DNA of 64,000 nt from NCBI RefSeq assembly GCF_900089585.1, contig NZ_FLRH01000004.1:1357001-1421000 (forward strand), in the 5' to 3' direction. The notes below the pieces were generated by a model, which did no database searches, had not been told where the DNA came from, and saw only the letters and a list, made by a program, of their open reading frames with translations. Each line of letters starts with the position of its first letter. Position 1 is the stretch's first letter. Below are positions 17,697 through 25,670 of the stretch, piece by piece. Source of the DNA: Micromonospora sediminicola. GTDB lineage: Bacteria; Actinomycetota; Actinomycetes; Mycobacteriales; Micromonosporaceae. Position numbers and translations under genes: made by a program.

Positions 17697-17807
17697 GGCT
17701 CGCGCGTCGTGGGTCGCGGGTCGCGGTTCTGCCGGACGCGGCTACGGGTCGCGGGGGGCCGACCCGGGGGTGCGTGCGGCTGGGGCTGGGGCTGGCGATC
17801 CCTCCGG

Positions 17808-17858
17808 CGACTCCCTTTAGAGCTGATATCGGGAACGACTCACGCGCCGGTCGCCGGT
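17808..17858 (+). repeat. 51-bp direct repeat, copy 2
   Basis: The same 51-bp unit as 17481-17531, with its core TGATATCGGGAACGACTCA at 17824-17842. The two copies bracket the GC-rich tandem array. Confidence 0.5.
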
Positions 17859-17890
17859 GACCATCGACCGCCGGCTACGGCTGTAGCCGG

Positions 17891-17915
17891 TGATATCACC
17901 AACGACTCAGCTCGA
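17891..17915 (+). repeat. TGATATCA-AACGACTCA repeat, copy 4
   Basis: 25 bases identical to 794-818. Here the core is part of a 12-bp perfect palindrome, GGTGATATCACC (17889-17900). Confidence 0.5.
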
Positions 17916-17995
17916 GAGGGAGACAGGGGGCGTACACCGCCCCGGACCCCGGCCGTAGGGGCGCGGCGGCGGACCGTCGCGACTCCGGGCGGCGG

Positions 17996-18115
17996 GGACC
18001 CGGACGGCGGGAACCCGGACGATGAGAACCCGGACGATGAGAACCCGGACGGCGAGAACCCGGACGGCGAGAACCCGGACGGCGAGAACCCGGACGGCGG
18101 GAACCGGGAGGGTGG
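17996..18115 (+). repeat. 15-bp tandem repeat (VNTR-like)
   Basis: Seven full 15-bp units and a partial eighth, with consensus GAACCCGGACGGCGA; units 3 and 4 carry GATGA endings. Because the unit is a multiple of three, every frame stays open (plus strand N-P-D-G-E repeats). No start, ribosome site or domain supports a protein. It ends 12 bases before the stop of the monooxygenase gene. Confidence 0.5.
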
Positions 18116-18127
18116 TGCGACAGCCGG

Positions 18128-18412
18128 TCAGGGGGCCTCGACGCCGGAGATGCGGAACTTGTGCACCTCGGCGCCGAGGATCGCCGTCACCTGCTCCGCG
18201 TCCGGCCCCGAGCCACGGAACGCGAGCAGCTGTTCGTCGGACTCCCACCGCTCGTACACGTTGATCCGGCCCGGCTCGACCAGGTCGGCGCTGACCGCGA
18301 AGTCGACGCAGCCGGGCGCGGCCCGGGCCGCGCGGACGGCCTCCGCGCAGGACGCCAGGTAGGCGTCCCGCCGGGCCGGATCGACGTAGAGGGTGCCGGC
18401 GACGATGAGCAT
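18128..18412 (-). CDS. antibiotic-biosynthesis-monooxygenase-family (ABM) protein
   Basis: A 94-residue ferredoxin-like-fold protein of the ABM/putative quinol monooxygenase type: LIVAGTLYVDPARRDAYLA, GCVDFAVSADLVEPGRINVYERWES, and a C-terminal strand before the end. Such cofactor-free dimers oxidise quinols or aromatic polyketides. The ATG at 18412 lies 26 bases after the stop of the TipA-like regulator, so the two are probably one transcript. A larger frame upstream belongs to the regulator's shadow. Confidence 0.5.
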   Translation of the reverse strand: MLIVAGTLYVDPARRDAYLASCAEAVRAARAAPGCVDFAVSADLVEPGRINVYERWESDEQLLAFRGSGPDAEQVTAILGAEVHKFRISGVEAP

Positions 18413-18438
18413 GCGGTCATCGTGCCACCGCCGGCGGC

Positions 18439-19197
18439 TCAGGCCCGGCTGATCGCGTTGGCGTGGATCGCCTCGTTCAGGTAGGCGGCCATCCCGGGCC
18501 GGATCGTCTCGTAGTACGCCGTGAACCGGGGGTCGGCCACGTACATGTCGGCCAGCCCGGTGTGCAGCTCCAGCGGGCAGTCGTACCACCAATCGGTGAT
18601 GAGCTGGCGGTGCTCCTCGGCCAGCGCCATCGCCTCCGGGCCGTCGGCCGGCGCGCCCGAGTCCATGAGCGCGGCGAACCGCCGGCCCCAGTCCTCGTTC
18701 ACCGCCTTGTTGCGCAGCCAGTCCTCCTTCGTGTAGCGGCTGGCCCGCTCCTGCGACTGCCGGTACGCGTCGGTCTCGCCCCAGCGCTGCTCGACCTCCT
18801 CGGCGTGCTCGTCCGGGTCGAAGTCCCCGAACACCTCGAACCGCTCCTCCGGGGTCAACTGGATCCCCACCTTCCTCGCCTCCATCGCGTGTTCGATCGC
18901 CGCGACCATCTCCTGGAGCTTGCCGATCCGCCCGGACAGCAGCTCGTGCTGCCGGCGCAGGTGCGCCGCCGGGTCGGCCGTCGGGTCGTCCAGGATCTCG
19001 GCGATCTCGTCCAGCGGGAACCCCAGCTCGCGGTAGTAGCGGATGAGCTGCAGGCGGTCCAGGTCGCGATCGTCGTAGCGGCGGTAGCCCGCCGAAGTGC
19101 GCCCGCTCGGCCGCAACAGCCCGATCTCGTCGTAGTGGTGCAGCGTCCGGACCGTCACCCGGGCCGCCCGCGCCACCTGACCCACCGTGTACGCCAT
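18439..19197 (-). CDS. TipA-like MerR-family regulator
   Basis: A 252-residue regulator. Residues 1-70 are the MerR winged helix-turn-helix (YTVGQVARAARVTVRTLHHYDEIGLL, AGYRRYDDRDL). A coiled-coil helix spans about 75-118. Residues 125-252 match the TipAS drug-recognition domain (FGDFDPDEHAEEVEQRWGET, WWYDCPLELHTGLADMYVAD). Relatives bind thiopeptides or other drugs and then activate their own promoter by DNA distortion. The promoter just upstream has the over-long 19-bp spacer expected for this mechanism. It probably controls itself and the ABM gene downstream. Confidence 0.5.
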   Translation of the reverse strand: MAYTVGQVARAARVTVRTLHHYDEIGLLRPSGRTSAGYRRYDDRDLDRLQLIRYYRELGFPLDEIAEILDDPTADPAAHLRRQHELLSGRIGKLQEMVAAIEHAMEARKVGIQLTPEERFEVFGDFDPDEHAEEVEQRWGETDAYRQSQERASRYTKEDWLRNKAVNEDWGRRFAALMDSGAPADGPEAMALAEEHRQLITDWWYDCPLELHTGLADMYVADPRFTAYYETIRPGMAAYLNEAIHANAISRA

Positions 19198-19219
19198 GGT
19201 TCCCTCCCTTCCGCGACCA

Positions 19220-19250
19220 AGGCTGCCGCCTCCCGCAGCGTGAGGGTCAA
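19220..19250 (-). promoter_or_regulatory. MerR-type promoter with 19-bp spacer and operator
   Basis: Read on the minus strand: TTGACC (-35, 19245-19250), a 19-base spacer, then CAGCCT (-10, 19220-19225). The spacer contains an imperfect palindrome, CCTCACGCTGCGGGAGG (19229-19245). This is the classic MerR-family layout and lies 22 bases before the TipA-like ATG. Confidence 0.5.
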
Positions 19251-19305
19251 GCCCAATGGTCCGCCCCCGACCAGAAACGGCCGGGGGCGGTGTGCGGGTG
19301 CGGGC

Positions 19306-19938
19306 TCAGGTGGTGATCTTCTCGTGCTCCGGGGCGGCGAACGTCGCGCTGGCCGGGGTGCGCAGGGCGTGCAGCAGGCCGGCGGCGGAGAGCAGCAGGA
19401 GCAGGGCCGCGCCGAGGTACATGGCCAGGGCGCCCTGCTCGGCCTTGCGGCCGAATTCGCTGAAGCCGTACGAGGTGAGCAGCAGGCCACGCAGCGTCTC
19501 GCCCTTGAACACGGTGTCCCGCTGGGCGCTCACCTCGGCGAGCTGCTTCTGCAGGTCGGCCAGGTTGGCGGCCTTGGCCTGCTCGGCCTGCGCCACCTGC
19601 TCGCGCAGCGCGCTCTGCGGCGCGCCGAGGTCGGCGTACGTCTTGCCGCCGGCGATCGACGTCAGGTGCAGGCCGATGTACTCGTTGGCGTAGCACTCGG
19701 CCTGCTTGCCGGTGGTGAGCTGCTGGCCGGCGTACTCGCGCAGGCAGTCCGACTTCTTCTCCTCGTCGGACAGCTTGTCCTGCGGGGTGAAGCTGATGTG
19801 CTGCGCGGCGAGCTGGTCGTGCACGTAGTTGTTGGCGAAGTTGGCGTTCGTCGTCAGGACGACGCCGACGACGAGCAGCAGGACCGCGAGGCCCAGCCCA
19901 CCGATGCTGAACAACAGGTCGAGCGTCCGTCGCTTCAT
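19306..19938 (-). CDS. two-helix membrane protein with outside coiled coil
   Basis: A 210-residue protein: an N-terminal helix (about 8-30), an outside region with two cysteines (KKSDCLREYAGQQ and KQAECYANEYIG) and a glutamine/alanine-rich coiled coil (about 105-140), then a second helix (about 170-190) and a short charged end. I do not recognise a family. The ATG at 19938 has GGGAG about eight bases upstream; an in-frame start at 19986 lacks this. Confidence 0.5.
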   Translation of the reverse strand: MKRRTLDLLFSIGGLGLAVLLLVVGVVLTTNANFANNYVHDQLAAQHISFTPQDKLSDEEKKSDCLREYAGQQLTTGKQAECYANEYIGLHLTSIAGGKTYADLGAPQSALREQVAQAEQAKAANLADLQKQLAEVSAQRDTVFKGETLRGLLLTSYGFSEFGRKAEQGALAMYLGAALLLLLSAAGLLHALRTPASATFAAPEHEKITT

Positions 19939-20068
19939 CTCTGGCTCCCGGATGGGGGTGTGTGCCGGCTGGTTGACGAGAACCATCGTGGCGGCGACCG
20001 GTACGCCGGCAGCAGGGCCGAACCCCCTGTCCCGCCCGGGACCTTCGGCCCGGAGGCGGTGGGGCCGG

Positions 20069-22345
20069 TCAGCGGGCGGCGTCCACCGGGACCAGCGTGG
20101 GGAGCAGGTCGGACAACGCGGTCGGGCGGCCGTACCGCCAGCCCTGGCCCTGCCGGCAGCCGATCGCGGTGACCGCCGCGTGCTGGGCGCCGGTCTCCAC
20201 CCCCTCGGCCACCACGGCCAGGTCGAACGCGCCGGCCAGCCGGTTGACCATCTCGACGGTGGCGTACGCGCGGGCGTCGCCGGCGTCCAACCGGGACACG
20301 AAGGACCGGTCGATCTTCAGCTCGGTTGCCGGGATGCGGTGCAGGTAGCTCAGCGAGGAGTAGCCGGTGCCGAAGTCGTCGATGGCGATGCGGACGCCGA
20401 GGTCACGCAACTGGGCCAGCCGGTCGAGCACGGCCTCGCTGCCCTCGATCAGCGCCGACTCGGTGAGTTCGAGCGTGAGCGCGCGGGGCGGCAGTCCGGC
20501 CGCGCCCATCGCGCCGGTGACCGTGGCGATCAGGTCGGGTCGGCACAGGTGGGCGGCAGCGATGTTGACGGCCACCGTCACCTCGGGCGCGTGCTCGCGC
20601 CAGGTGGCCGCCGCGCGGCACGCCTCGTGGATCACCCACCGGTCGATGCCCAGGATCAGGCCGGTCTCCTCGGCCAGCGGCAGGAACCTCGCCGGGGTGA
20701 GCACCCCCAGCCGGGGGTGCCGCCAACGGACCAACGCCTCCGCGCTGCGGACGGTGCCGGTGGCCAGGTCCACGATGGGCTGGAACTCCATCAGCAGCTG
20801 ACCTTCGTCGACGGCCCGCCGCAGGTCGGCGATCAGCTCGGCCCGGCCGACCGCCGACTCGCGCAGCTCCGCCGTGCACGTCCGGTACGCGGACTTGCCG
20901 GAGGCCTTCGCCGCGTACATGGCGATGTCGGCGTCGCGGAGCAGATCGGTGTGCGAGGTGTGCTGCGGCCCGTACTCGGCGATGCCGATGCTGGCCGACG
21001 GGTGGACACCGAGGTCCTCCTCGCCGGGCAGCGGTTCGAGCGCGGCGAGCAGCCGCACGGCGAGCCGCTCCGGCGACACCGGGCGGTCCCCGGCGACCAG
21101 GACCGCGAACTCGTCCCCGCCGAGCCGGGCGATCATCCCGTCCGGCCCGACCGCGTCCCGCATGCGCTCGGCGGTGGTGGTCAGCAACCGGTCCCCGGCG
21201 GCGTGCCCGAACCGGTCGTTGACCTGCTTGAAGCCGTCCAGGTCCAGCAGCACCACGGCGACCGGCCCGCCGGCGCGCAGCGCGCGGCGCAGCCGCCGGA
21301 TGAACGTCAGCCGGTTGGGCAGGCCGGTGAGCTGGTCGGAGTAGGCGAGGCGACGCAGTCGGCCGACCAACCGCAGGTTCTCGTTGGCGGCCAGCCCCTG
21401 CCGCAGCGCGAGCACGCCGAGCAGCGCCATCATGCCGACGAAGACCAGGTGCGGGGTCTGCCCGGTGGGCCGCCGGGACAGCATCACGGCGACGATGGCC
21501 CCACCCACCGGCAGGTACGGCAGCGCGACCCGCCACCAGGGCGGCAACGGCGACTCGACGTCCTCCTCCCCGTCCCCGCAGGCCGGGGGCGGGTAGCGGG
21601 TGGCCAGGCCGACCAGCAGGTAGCTCAACGGCCAGCAGACGTCGACCGGGTGCCCGGGCGCGTAGCTGCCGTGCGCGACGAGCGAGACGTAGACGGTGTC
21701 CGCCCCGGCCCGGATGGCCAGGCCCGCGCCGATGACGGTGAGGGAGCGCCACATCGGGCGGCCCGGCCCGGCGACCGCCACCAGGATGGTCAGCTGCATC
21801 AGGTCGAACATCGGGTAGAGCAGCCCGAACGTGCGAAGCGGGTCGGCCAGGTCGGCGTCGGCCACGTCGCGGAACACCAGCAGCCAGCCGATCGGGATCA
21901 GCGCGAGCCCGACGATCACCCCGTCGAGCAGCGTGCGGGCCTGCCCGATCAGGCTGCGCGGGCCGGCCCGGGAGCAGAGCAGCGCGGCGGTGCCGGTGAC
22001 GATGCCGGCGGTGAAGAGACCCCCGACCAGCGGCGTGTGCGGCAGGTCGATCCCGCCGAGCCGCTCGACCGTCCACACCGTACGGCCGAGCGCGGCGAGC
22101 ACCATGGTGGCCGCGAGCAGGCTCCAGAACCGGCGCAGCGCGTGCGGGTGCCGGCGGGCCGCGCCGACGCAGAGCACCGCCGCCCAGCTCGACACCGCCA
22201 TCGCGCCGAGGTCGCTGACCAGGGCCGCGCCGGGCAGGCCGGCGACCAGCCAGATCATCTCCCCGAGTACGACGACGACGGCCGCGACGAGTCCGACACG
22301 GCCGGCGAGCGGGTGACGGGCCGGCGCCGCGACGGCGAGGCTCAC
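20069..22345 (-). CDS. membrane GGDEF-EAL cyclic-di-GMP enzyme
   Basis: A 758-residue protein. About ten membrane helices form the N-terminal 320 residues and serve as an unnamed sensor. A GGDEF domain follows (about 335-490) with DQLTGLPNR and the intact active site RLGGDEFAVLV. An EAL domain (about 505-755) has AEALVRWRHP, DDFGTGYSS, the lysine of ELKIDRSF and VVAEGVET. Both halves keep their catalytic motifs, so it may both make and break cyclic di-GMP. In actinomycetes this messenger controls development and antibiotic output. It stands alone; the ATG is at 22345. Confidence 0.5.
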   Translation of the reverse strand: MSLAVAAPARHPLAGRVGLVAAVVVVLGEMIWLVAGLPGAALVSDLGAMAVSSWAAVLCVGAARRHPHALRRFWSLLAATMVLAALGRTVWTVERLGGIDLPHTPLVGGLFTAGIVTGTAALLCSRAGPRSLIGQARTLLDGVIVGLALIPIGWLLVFRDVADADLADPLRTFGLLYPMFDLMQLTILVAVAGPGRPMWRSLTVIGAGLAIRAGADTVYVSLVAHGSYAPGHPVDVCWPLSYLLVGLATRYPPPACGDGEEDVESPLPPWWRVALPYLPVGGAIVAVMLSRRPTGQTPHLVFVGMMALLGVLALRQGLAANENLRLVGRLRRLAYSDQLTGLPNRLTFIRRLRRALRAGGPVAVVLLDLDGFKQVNDRFGHAAGDRLLTTTAERMRDAVGPDGMIARLGGDEFAVLVAGDRPVSPERLAVRLLAALEPLPGEEDLGVHPSASIGIAEYGPQHTSHTDLLRDADIAMYAAKASGKSAYRTCTAELRESAVGRAELIADLRRAVDEGQLLMEFQPIVDLATGTVRSAEALVRWRHPRLGVLTPARFLPLAEETGLILGIDRWVIHEACRAAATWREHAPEVTVAVNIAAAHLCRPDLIATVTGAMGAAGLPPRALTLELTESALIEGSEAVLDRLAQLRDLGVRIAIDDFGTGYSSLSYLHRIPATELKIDRSFVSRLDAGDARAYATVEMVNRLAGAFDLAVVAEGVETGAQHAAVTAIGCRQGQGWRYGRPTALSDLLPTLVPVDAAR

Positions 22346-22501
22346 GTCGTGCTGGGGGACAACGATGCGCTCCGGCTCTCTTCCAGACGTGCACCCTCGG
22401 TGACGAGGACCGGACGGCGGACGACGAACGGCGCAAGCCTAACCAGCGCCGGGGGCCGCCGCCAGAGTCGTTCGTTGTCGGTCACCGGACCGGTGAGCCG
22501 G

Positions 22502-22538
22502 GCGGGTCCGGCCCGGCGGGACGCCGGGCCGGACCCGC
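22502..22538 (-). terminator. hairpin after the GH26 gene
   Basis: A perfect 16-bp stem (22502-22517 with 22523-22538) with loop GGGAC, starting six bases beyond the mannanase stop. There is no T run, as is common in actinomycetes. Confidence 0.5.
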
Positions 22539-22543
22539 GGTCG

Positions 22544-24100
22544 TCACTGGACGGTGACGTTGTCCACGTAGACGGCGGAGGTGCCGCCCGCGCCGCTGCC
22601 CGGCACGAACTGCACGCCGATCTCCCGGACGTCACCCAGGTTGGCCACGCCGGCAAGCGACAGCGACAGGTTCACCCCGGCCGAGGTCACGGCCACGCTG
22701 CCGCCGTCGAACCACTGCCAACCGGCGCCGGTCTTGACGTACAGCTTGGCCTGGCTGCCGGTGCCGAAGCTCCCCCACGGCGCGACCCGCGCGGTGGCGC
22801 GCAGCGTGGTCCGCCCGCTCAGGCTGGTGGTGGCGGTCTTCTTCAGGTACGCGGCCCCGGCTCCCAGGTTCACGTCGGACTTGAGCGCGCGGGTGCCCTG
22901 CGACGCCCACTCGGTGACCTGCCACGGCCCCCCGGTGACGTTGGCGCCGGTCCACCCCTCGGTGCCCGACTCGAACCCGTTGAGCAGGGTCCCGCCGGAC
23001 GGGGGCGGGGTGGTGGTGCCACCGCCGCCCGGCTCGGTCACGGCGCCCAGGTCGACCTCGCCGCGGTTCGCGATCCAGGAGTTGTTGAACAGCGTGCTCG
23101 CGCCGGAGTTGCGGGCCGGGCCCCAGCCGTCGTTCCAGGCCAGGAAGTAGGACGTCTTCGGGTAGCTCTGCTGGAACGCGGTGACCCAGCGCCCGTAGTC
23201 GAACGAGCCCTGGCTGTCCGGACCGATCTCGGCGAACGCGAACGGCTTGCCCAGCCCGACCAGCTCGGCGTACGCGGACTGGATGCCGGAGACCTGCGGG
23301 TTGTCGTCGTACGCGTCCATGCCGACGACGTCGGTGTAGGAGGCGCCCGGGTAGTAGGCGGTGCGGTTGCCCCGGCTGAAGTCGGCGGAGTAGACCCAGA
23401 GCAGGTTGTCCAGCCCCTTGGTGCCGGTGAGGTAGGTGTACATCTGCTGCCAGACCTGCTTGAACGTGTTCGGGTCGCGGTTGCCCCACCAGAACCAGTC
23501 GCCGTTGACCTCGTGGAACGGCCGGAACAGCACCGGAACCCCGGCGTTCTCCAGGTCCTGCAGGCCGGCGGCCATCTTGTCCTGGAGCTGTCGCCAGCGG
23601 GCGCCGGCCGCGGTGGACGGGTTGAGCAGGTCGGCGAAGTTGCCCATCGGCGTGTTCAGGCCGCCGCCGTTGGCGTTGGCCGGGCTGGGCAGGTGCACGC
23701 TGATGGTGACCAGACCCCCGCTCGTCCACCAGGACTTCAGCGCGCCGTTGCAGGAGTGGTCGACGAGTGCGGTGATGTCGCTGTTGGTCGCCCAGCCGGA
23801 GCCGTAGTCGCAGCTGAGGATCGCCGGGTACTGCCCGGTGGCGGCGCGCAGCTCCTCGGTCTGGTTGAGCGAGAAGCCGCTGTTGCTGTAGCCGCCGAAG
23901 AAGCCGGAGGCGATCCGGTTGCTGCTCCGGTTGGGCAGGTGGGCGAGCCAGTTGAGCACGTCGCGGGTGGCGGTGGAGGCGTTGGCGTTGACCGGGGAGA
24001 CGGTGTGCGCGTCGGCCGGGGTGACGACGGTGAGCGCGGTGACGGCGGCCAGGACGGTGGCGGCGGCGGTCGACGCGAGGCGGAACCTGCTGCTTCGCAT
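22544..24100 (-). CDS. secreted GH26 endo-beta-mannanase with C-terminal carbohydrate-binding domain
   Basis: A 518-residue secreted enzyme. A signal peptide ends at ADA-HTVSPV (about residue 31). The GH26 domain (about 45-350) has the acid/base glutamate in PVLFRPFHEVNGDWFWWG and the nucleophile glutamate in FAFAEIGPDSQG. A Gly/Thr/Pro linker (about 356-370) leads to a beta-sandwich domain (375-518) that resembles mannan-binding modules of the CBM11/23/35 type. It cleaves beta-mannan outside the cell. GAGG lies before the ATG. A LacI-like half-palindrome 57 bases upstream suggests sugar-controlled expression. Confidence 0.5.
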   Translation of the reverse strand: MRSSRFRLASTAAATVLAAVTALTVVTPADAHTVSPVNANASTATRDVLNWLAHLPNRSSNRIASGFFGGYSNSGFSLNQTEELRAATGQYPAILSCDYGSGWATNSDITALVDHSCNGALKSWWTSGGLVTISVHLPSPANANGGGLNTPMGNFADLLNPSTAAGARWRQLQDKMAAGLQDLENAGVPVLFRPFHEVNGDWFWWGNRDPNTFKQVWQQMYTYLTGTKGLDNLLWVYSADFSRGNRTAYYPGASYTDVVGMDAYDDNPQVSGIQSAYAELVGLGKPFAFAEIGPDSQGSFDYGRWVTAFQQSYPKTSYFLAWNDGWGPARNSGASTLFNNSWIANRGEVDLGAVTEPGGGGTTTPPPSGGTLLNGFESGTEGWTGANVTGGPWQVTEWASQGTRALKSDVNLGAGAAYLKKTATTSLSGRTTLRATARVAPWGSFGTGSQAKLYVKTGAGWQWFDGGSVAVTSAGVNLSLSLAGVANLGDVREIGVQFVPGSGAGGTSAVYVDNVTVQ

Positions 24101-24156
24101 GGGTCACCTCATTCGGTTCGTGGCGGGCGGTGGTGTGGCAGCCACCAGTGCACTAC

Positions 24157-24174
24157 TGAACCGATTAAGTTTCA
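24157..24174. promoter_or_regulatory. LacI-like operator upstream of the mannanase
   Basis: TGAACCGATTAAGTTTCA is an imperfect palindrome with TGAAnC/GnTTCA arms, like the operators of LacI-family sugar repressors. No LacI gene is in the window, so the regulator would be elsewhere. On the minus strand TTGAAA within it could be a -35 box. Confidence 0.5.
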
Positions 24175-24197
24175 AGCATGTAAATGGACTGATACAG

Positions 24198-25670
24198 CTA
24201 CTCCTCGTGATGCTCCGGCGGGCCGCCGTGCGTCCACGGCGTCTCCTCCGGCGCCGGGAACGCGCCGCCCGGCAGGAAACCGTCCGACAGGCTGGTCAGG
24301 CAGATCCGCTCCCCCACCTCGGGCACGCTGCCCGTCGGGGCGGACAACCCGCGGCCCATCCCACCGGAGAGTTCCAGCACCACCTCCGTCTTGCCGTCCG
24401 CACCCGGGGTCAGGAAGACGATCCTGGCCTTCTGTCCCGGGCGGGCCGGCGACCACAACGTCGCGCCCACCGGCATCGGCACCGGCTCGGTGGTCACCAC
24501 CTGGATCCGGGGACGCAGCACCGGCCGCCGGCCGGAGTCGTCCACCCGCTTCGGGTCGGCCAGCGTCACCTCGCCGACGAACGCCTCCCCGGCCAGCCGG
24601 TGCTCGGCCATAACCAGCGGGTCGTCGTACGCCCGCTGCACCGCCCACGCGGTCGCCGCCCGCTCCAGCCGCTGCAACCGCAGCGCCGCGGCCACCGCGC
24701 CGTCGCGGCGCGGCTGCGGGCCGCCACCGGCGTCGACGTGCTCGGCGTACGCGGTGAACGCGTCCCGGTCACCGGCCCAGCGACCGGCCACCCGGGCACC
24801 GGGCGGCAGCGCCCGCAGCAGCCCGACGCCGCGCCACATCAGCTCCCAGGTGGGCGCGAGCTGGTCGCGCAGCAGCCCGGCCAGTTCGTCGTACGCGGTG
24901 GCGCGGGCGGCCGGGTCGTCCTCGGCCCGCGCGTACGCCTCGATCGCCGGGGCCAGCCGGTGGTTGTCGAAGTCCGGGTCGGTGGCCGGCCCCGCCGGCG
25001 GGCACCGTGCCGGGTCCTCGGCCGCCACCGCCGCCTCGGCGCCGGTCAGTCCGGCCGGCGGATCGAGCCAGCCGAGCACGGCCGGCAGGTGCAGATCCTC
25101 CACCGCGCTCTGCCCGGTCGCCCAGTGCAGCGTCAACGCGTCGGTCAGCGCCAGCAGCGCGGCCGACCCGGGCTGTTCCGCGCGCTCGGCGAAGAACGTC
25201 GCCCAGCGGCCGAGCAGCGGCACCGACGGATGCACCGGGTGGTCCCCGTCGACCCGGCGGAACCGGGTGGAGCGACCGAACAGGCGCAGGAACGTGACCC
25301 CGGCCGGGTTGGGCACCAGCAGTTGCGGCGCGTCGACGTAGCGGTGCCGGACGTCCCGCCCCCGGTCCACCGCCACCGCCTCGGTCACCGTGCGGAACGA
25401 GTCCAGGTAGGGCAGGACGACGCCGGCCAGCTCGGCGGCGAAGGCGAAGCGCTGGTCGCGGTTGCGCGGCTGCGGCACCACCAGCAGCCGGGCCTCGTCC
25501 GGCGCGGCGCCGACCAGCGCGGCCAGCGGGGCGTTCGCCTCACCGGCCAGCGCGAGCGGCACCAGCACCAGCGGCCGGTCGGACAGGTGCAGGTGCCGGA
25601 CCGTCGCCACCGGCTGGGCCGCTCCGGTGGCGACCGCCTGCGCCCGGGCGAGCGCGCGCAGCGTACTCAC
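24198..25670 (-). CDS. unrecognised partner of a Cas4-like nuclease
   Basis: A 490-residue cytoplasmic protein with no signal, membrane helix, Walker motif or known catalytic motif that I can see. The N-terminal part (1-110) reads as alternating strands and helices (LHLSDRPLVLVPLALAGEANAPL). The middle (120-340) is mostly alpha-helical. Residues 375-475 look like a beta-barrel (RPRIQVVTTEPVPMPVGATL, KARIVFLTPGADGKTEVVLEL). The GTG start overlaps the nuclease stop by four bases (GTGA), so the two are tightly coupled and probably act together. A DNA-binding or structural subunit is only a guess. Confidence 0.5.
   Translation of the reverse strand: MSTLRALARAQAVATGAAQPVATVRHLHLSDRPLVLVPLALAGEANAPLAALVGAAPDEARLLVVPQPRNRDQRFAFAAELAGVVLPYLDSFRTVTEAVAVDRGRDVRHRYVDAPQLLVPNPAGVTFLRLFGRSTRFRRVDGDHPVHPSVPLLGRWATFFAERAEQPGSAALLALTDALTLHWATGQSAVEDLHLPAVLGWLDPPAGLTGAEAAVAAEDPARCPPAGPATDPDFDNHRLAPAIEAYARAEDDPAARATAYDELAGLLRDQLAPTWELMWRGVGLLRALPPGARVAGRWAGDRDAFTAYAEHVDAGGGPQPRRDGAVAAALRLQRLERAATAWAVQRAYDDPLVMAEHRLAGEAFVGEVTLADPKRVDDSGRRPVLRPRIQVVTTEPVPMPVGATLWSPARPGQKARIVFLTPGADGKTEVVLELSGGMGRGLSAPTGSVPEVGERICLTSLSDGFLPGGAFPAPEETPWTHGGPPEHHEE

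Larger units (their letters stand above)
17449..18127. other. 679-bp non-coding, repeat-rich gap
   Basis: There is no credible gene. The gap holds two 51-bp direct repeats, one more TGATATCA-type repeat, a 21-bp/7-bp tandem array and a 15-bp tandem array, each listed separately. Long open frames across it come only from the repeats. No terminator hairpin for gntP was seen. Confidence 0.5.

Noticed and set aside
17996..18115. CRISPR array
   Set aside because: The units are contiguous 15-mers without spacers; no cas genes are present.
17551..18362. Open frames through the repeat gap, including an N-P-D-G-E repeat protein on the plus strand
   Set aside because: Openness follows from repeat units divisible by three or from GC-rich words. 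There is no ribosome site or conserved start, and the end overlaps the ABM gene antisense.
18463..24613. Very long plus-strand open frames (18463-20172 and 19829-24613)
   Set aside because: They are mirror frames of minus-strand genes with strong domains (TipA-like, GGDEF-EAL, GH26) and have low-complexity composition with no domain of their own.
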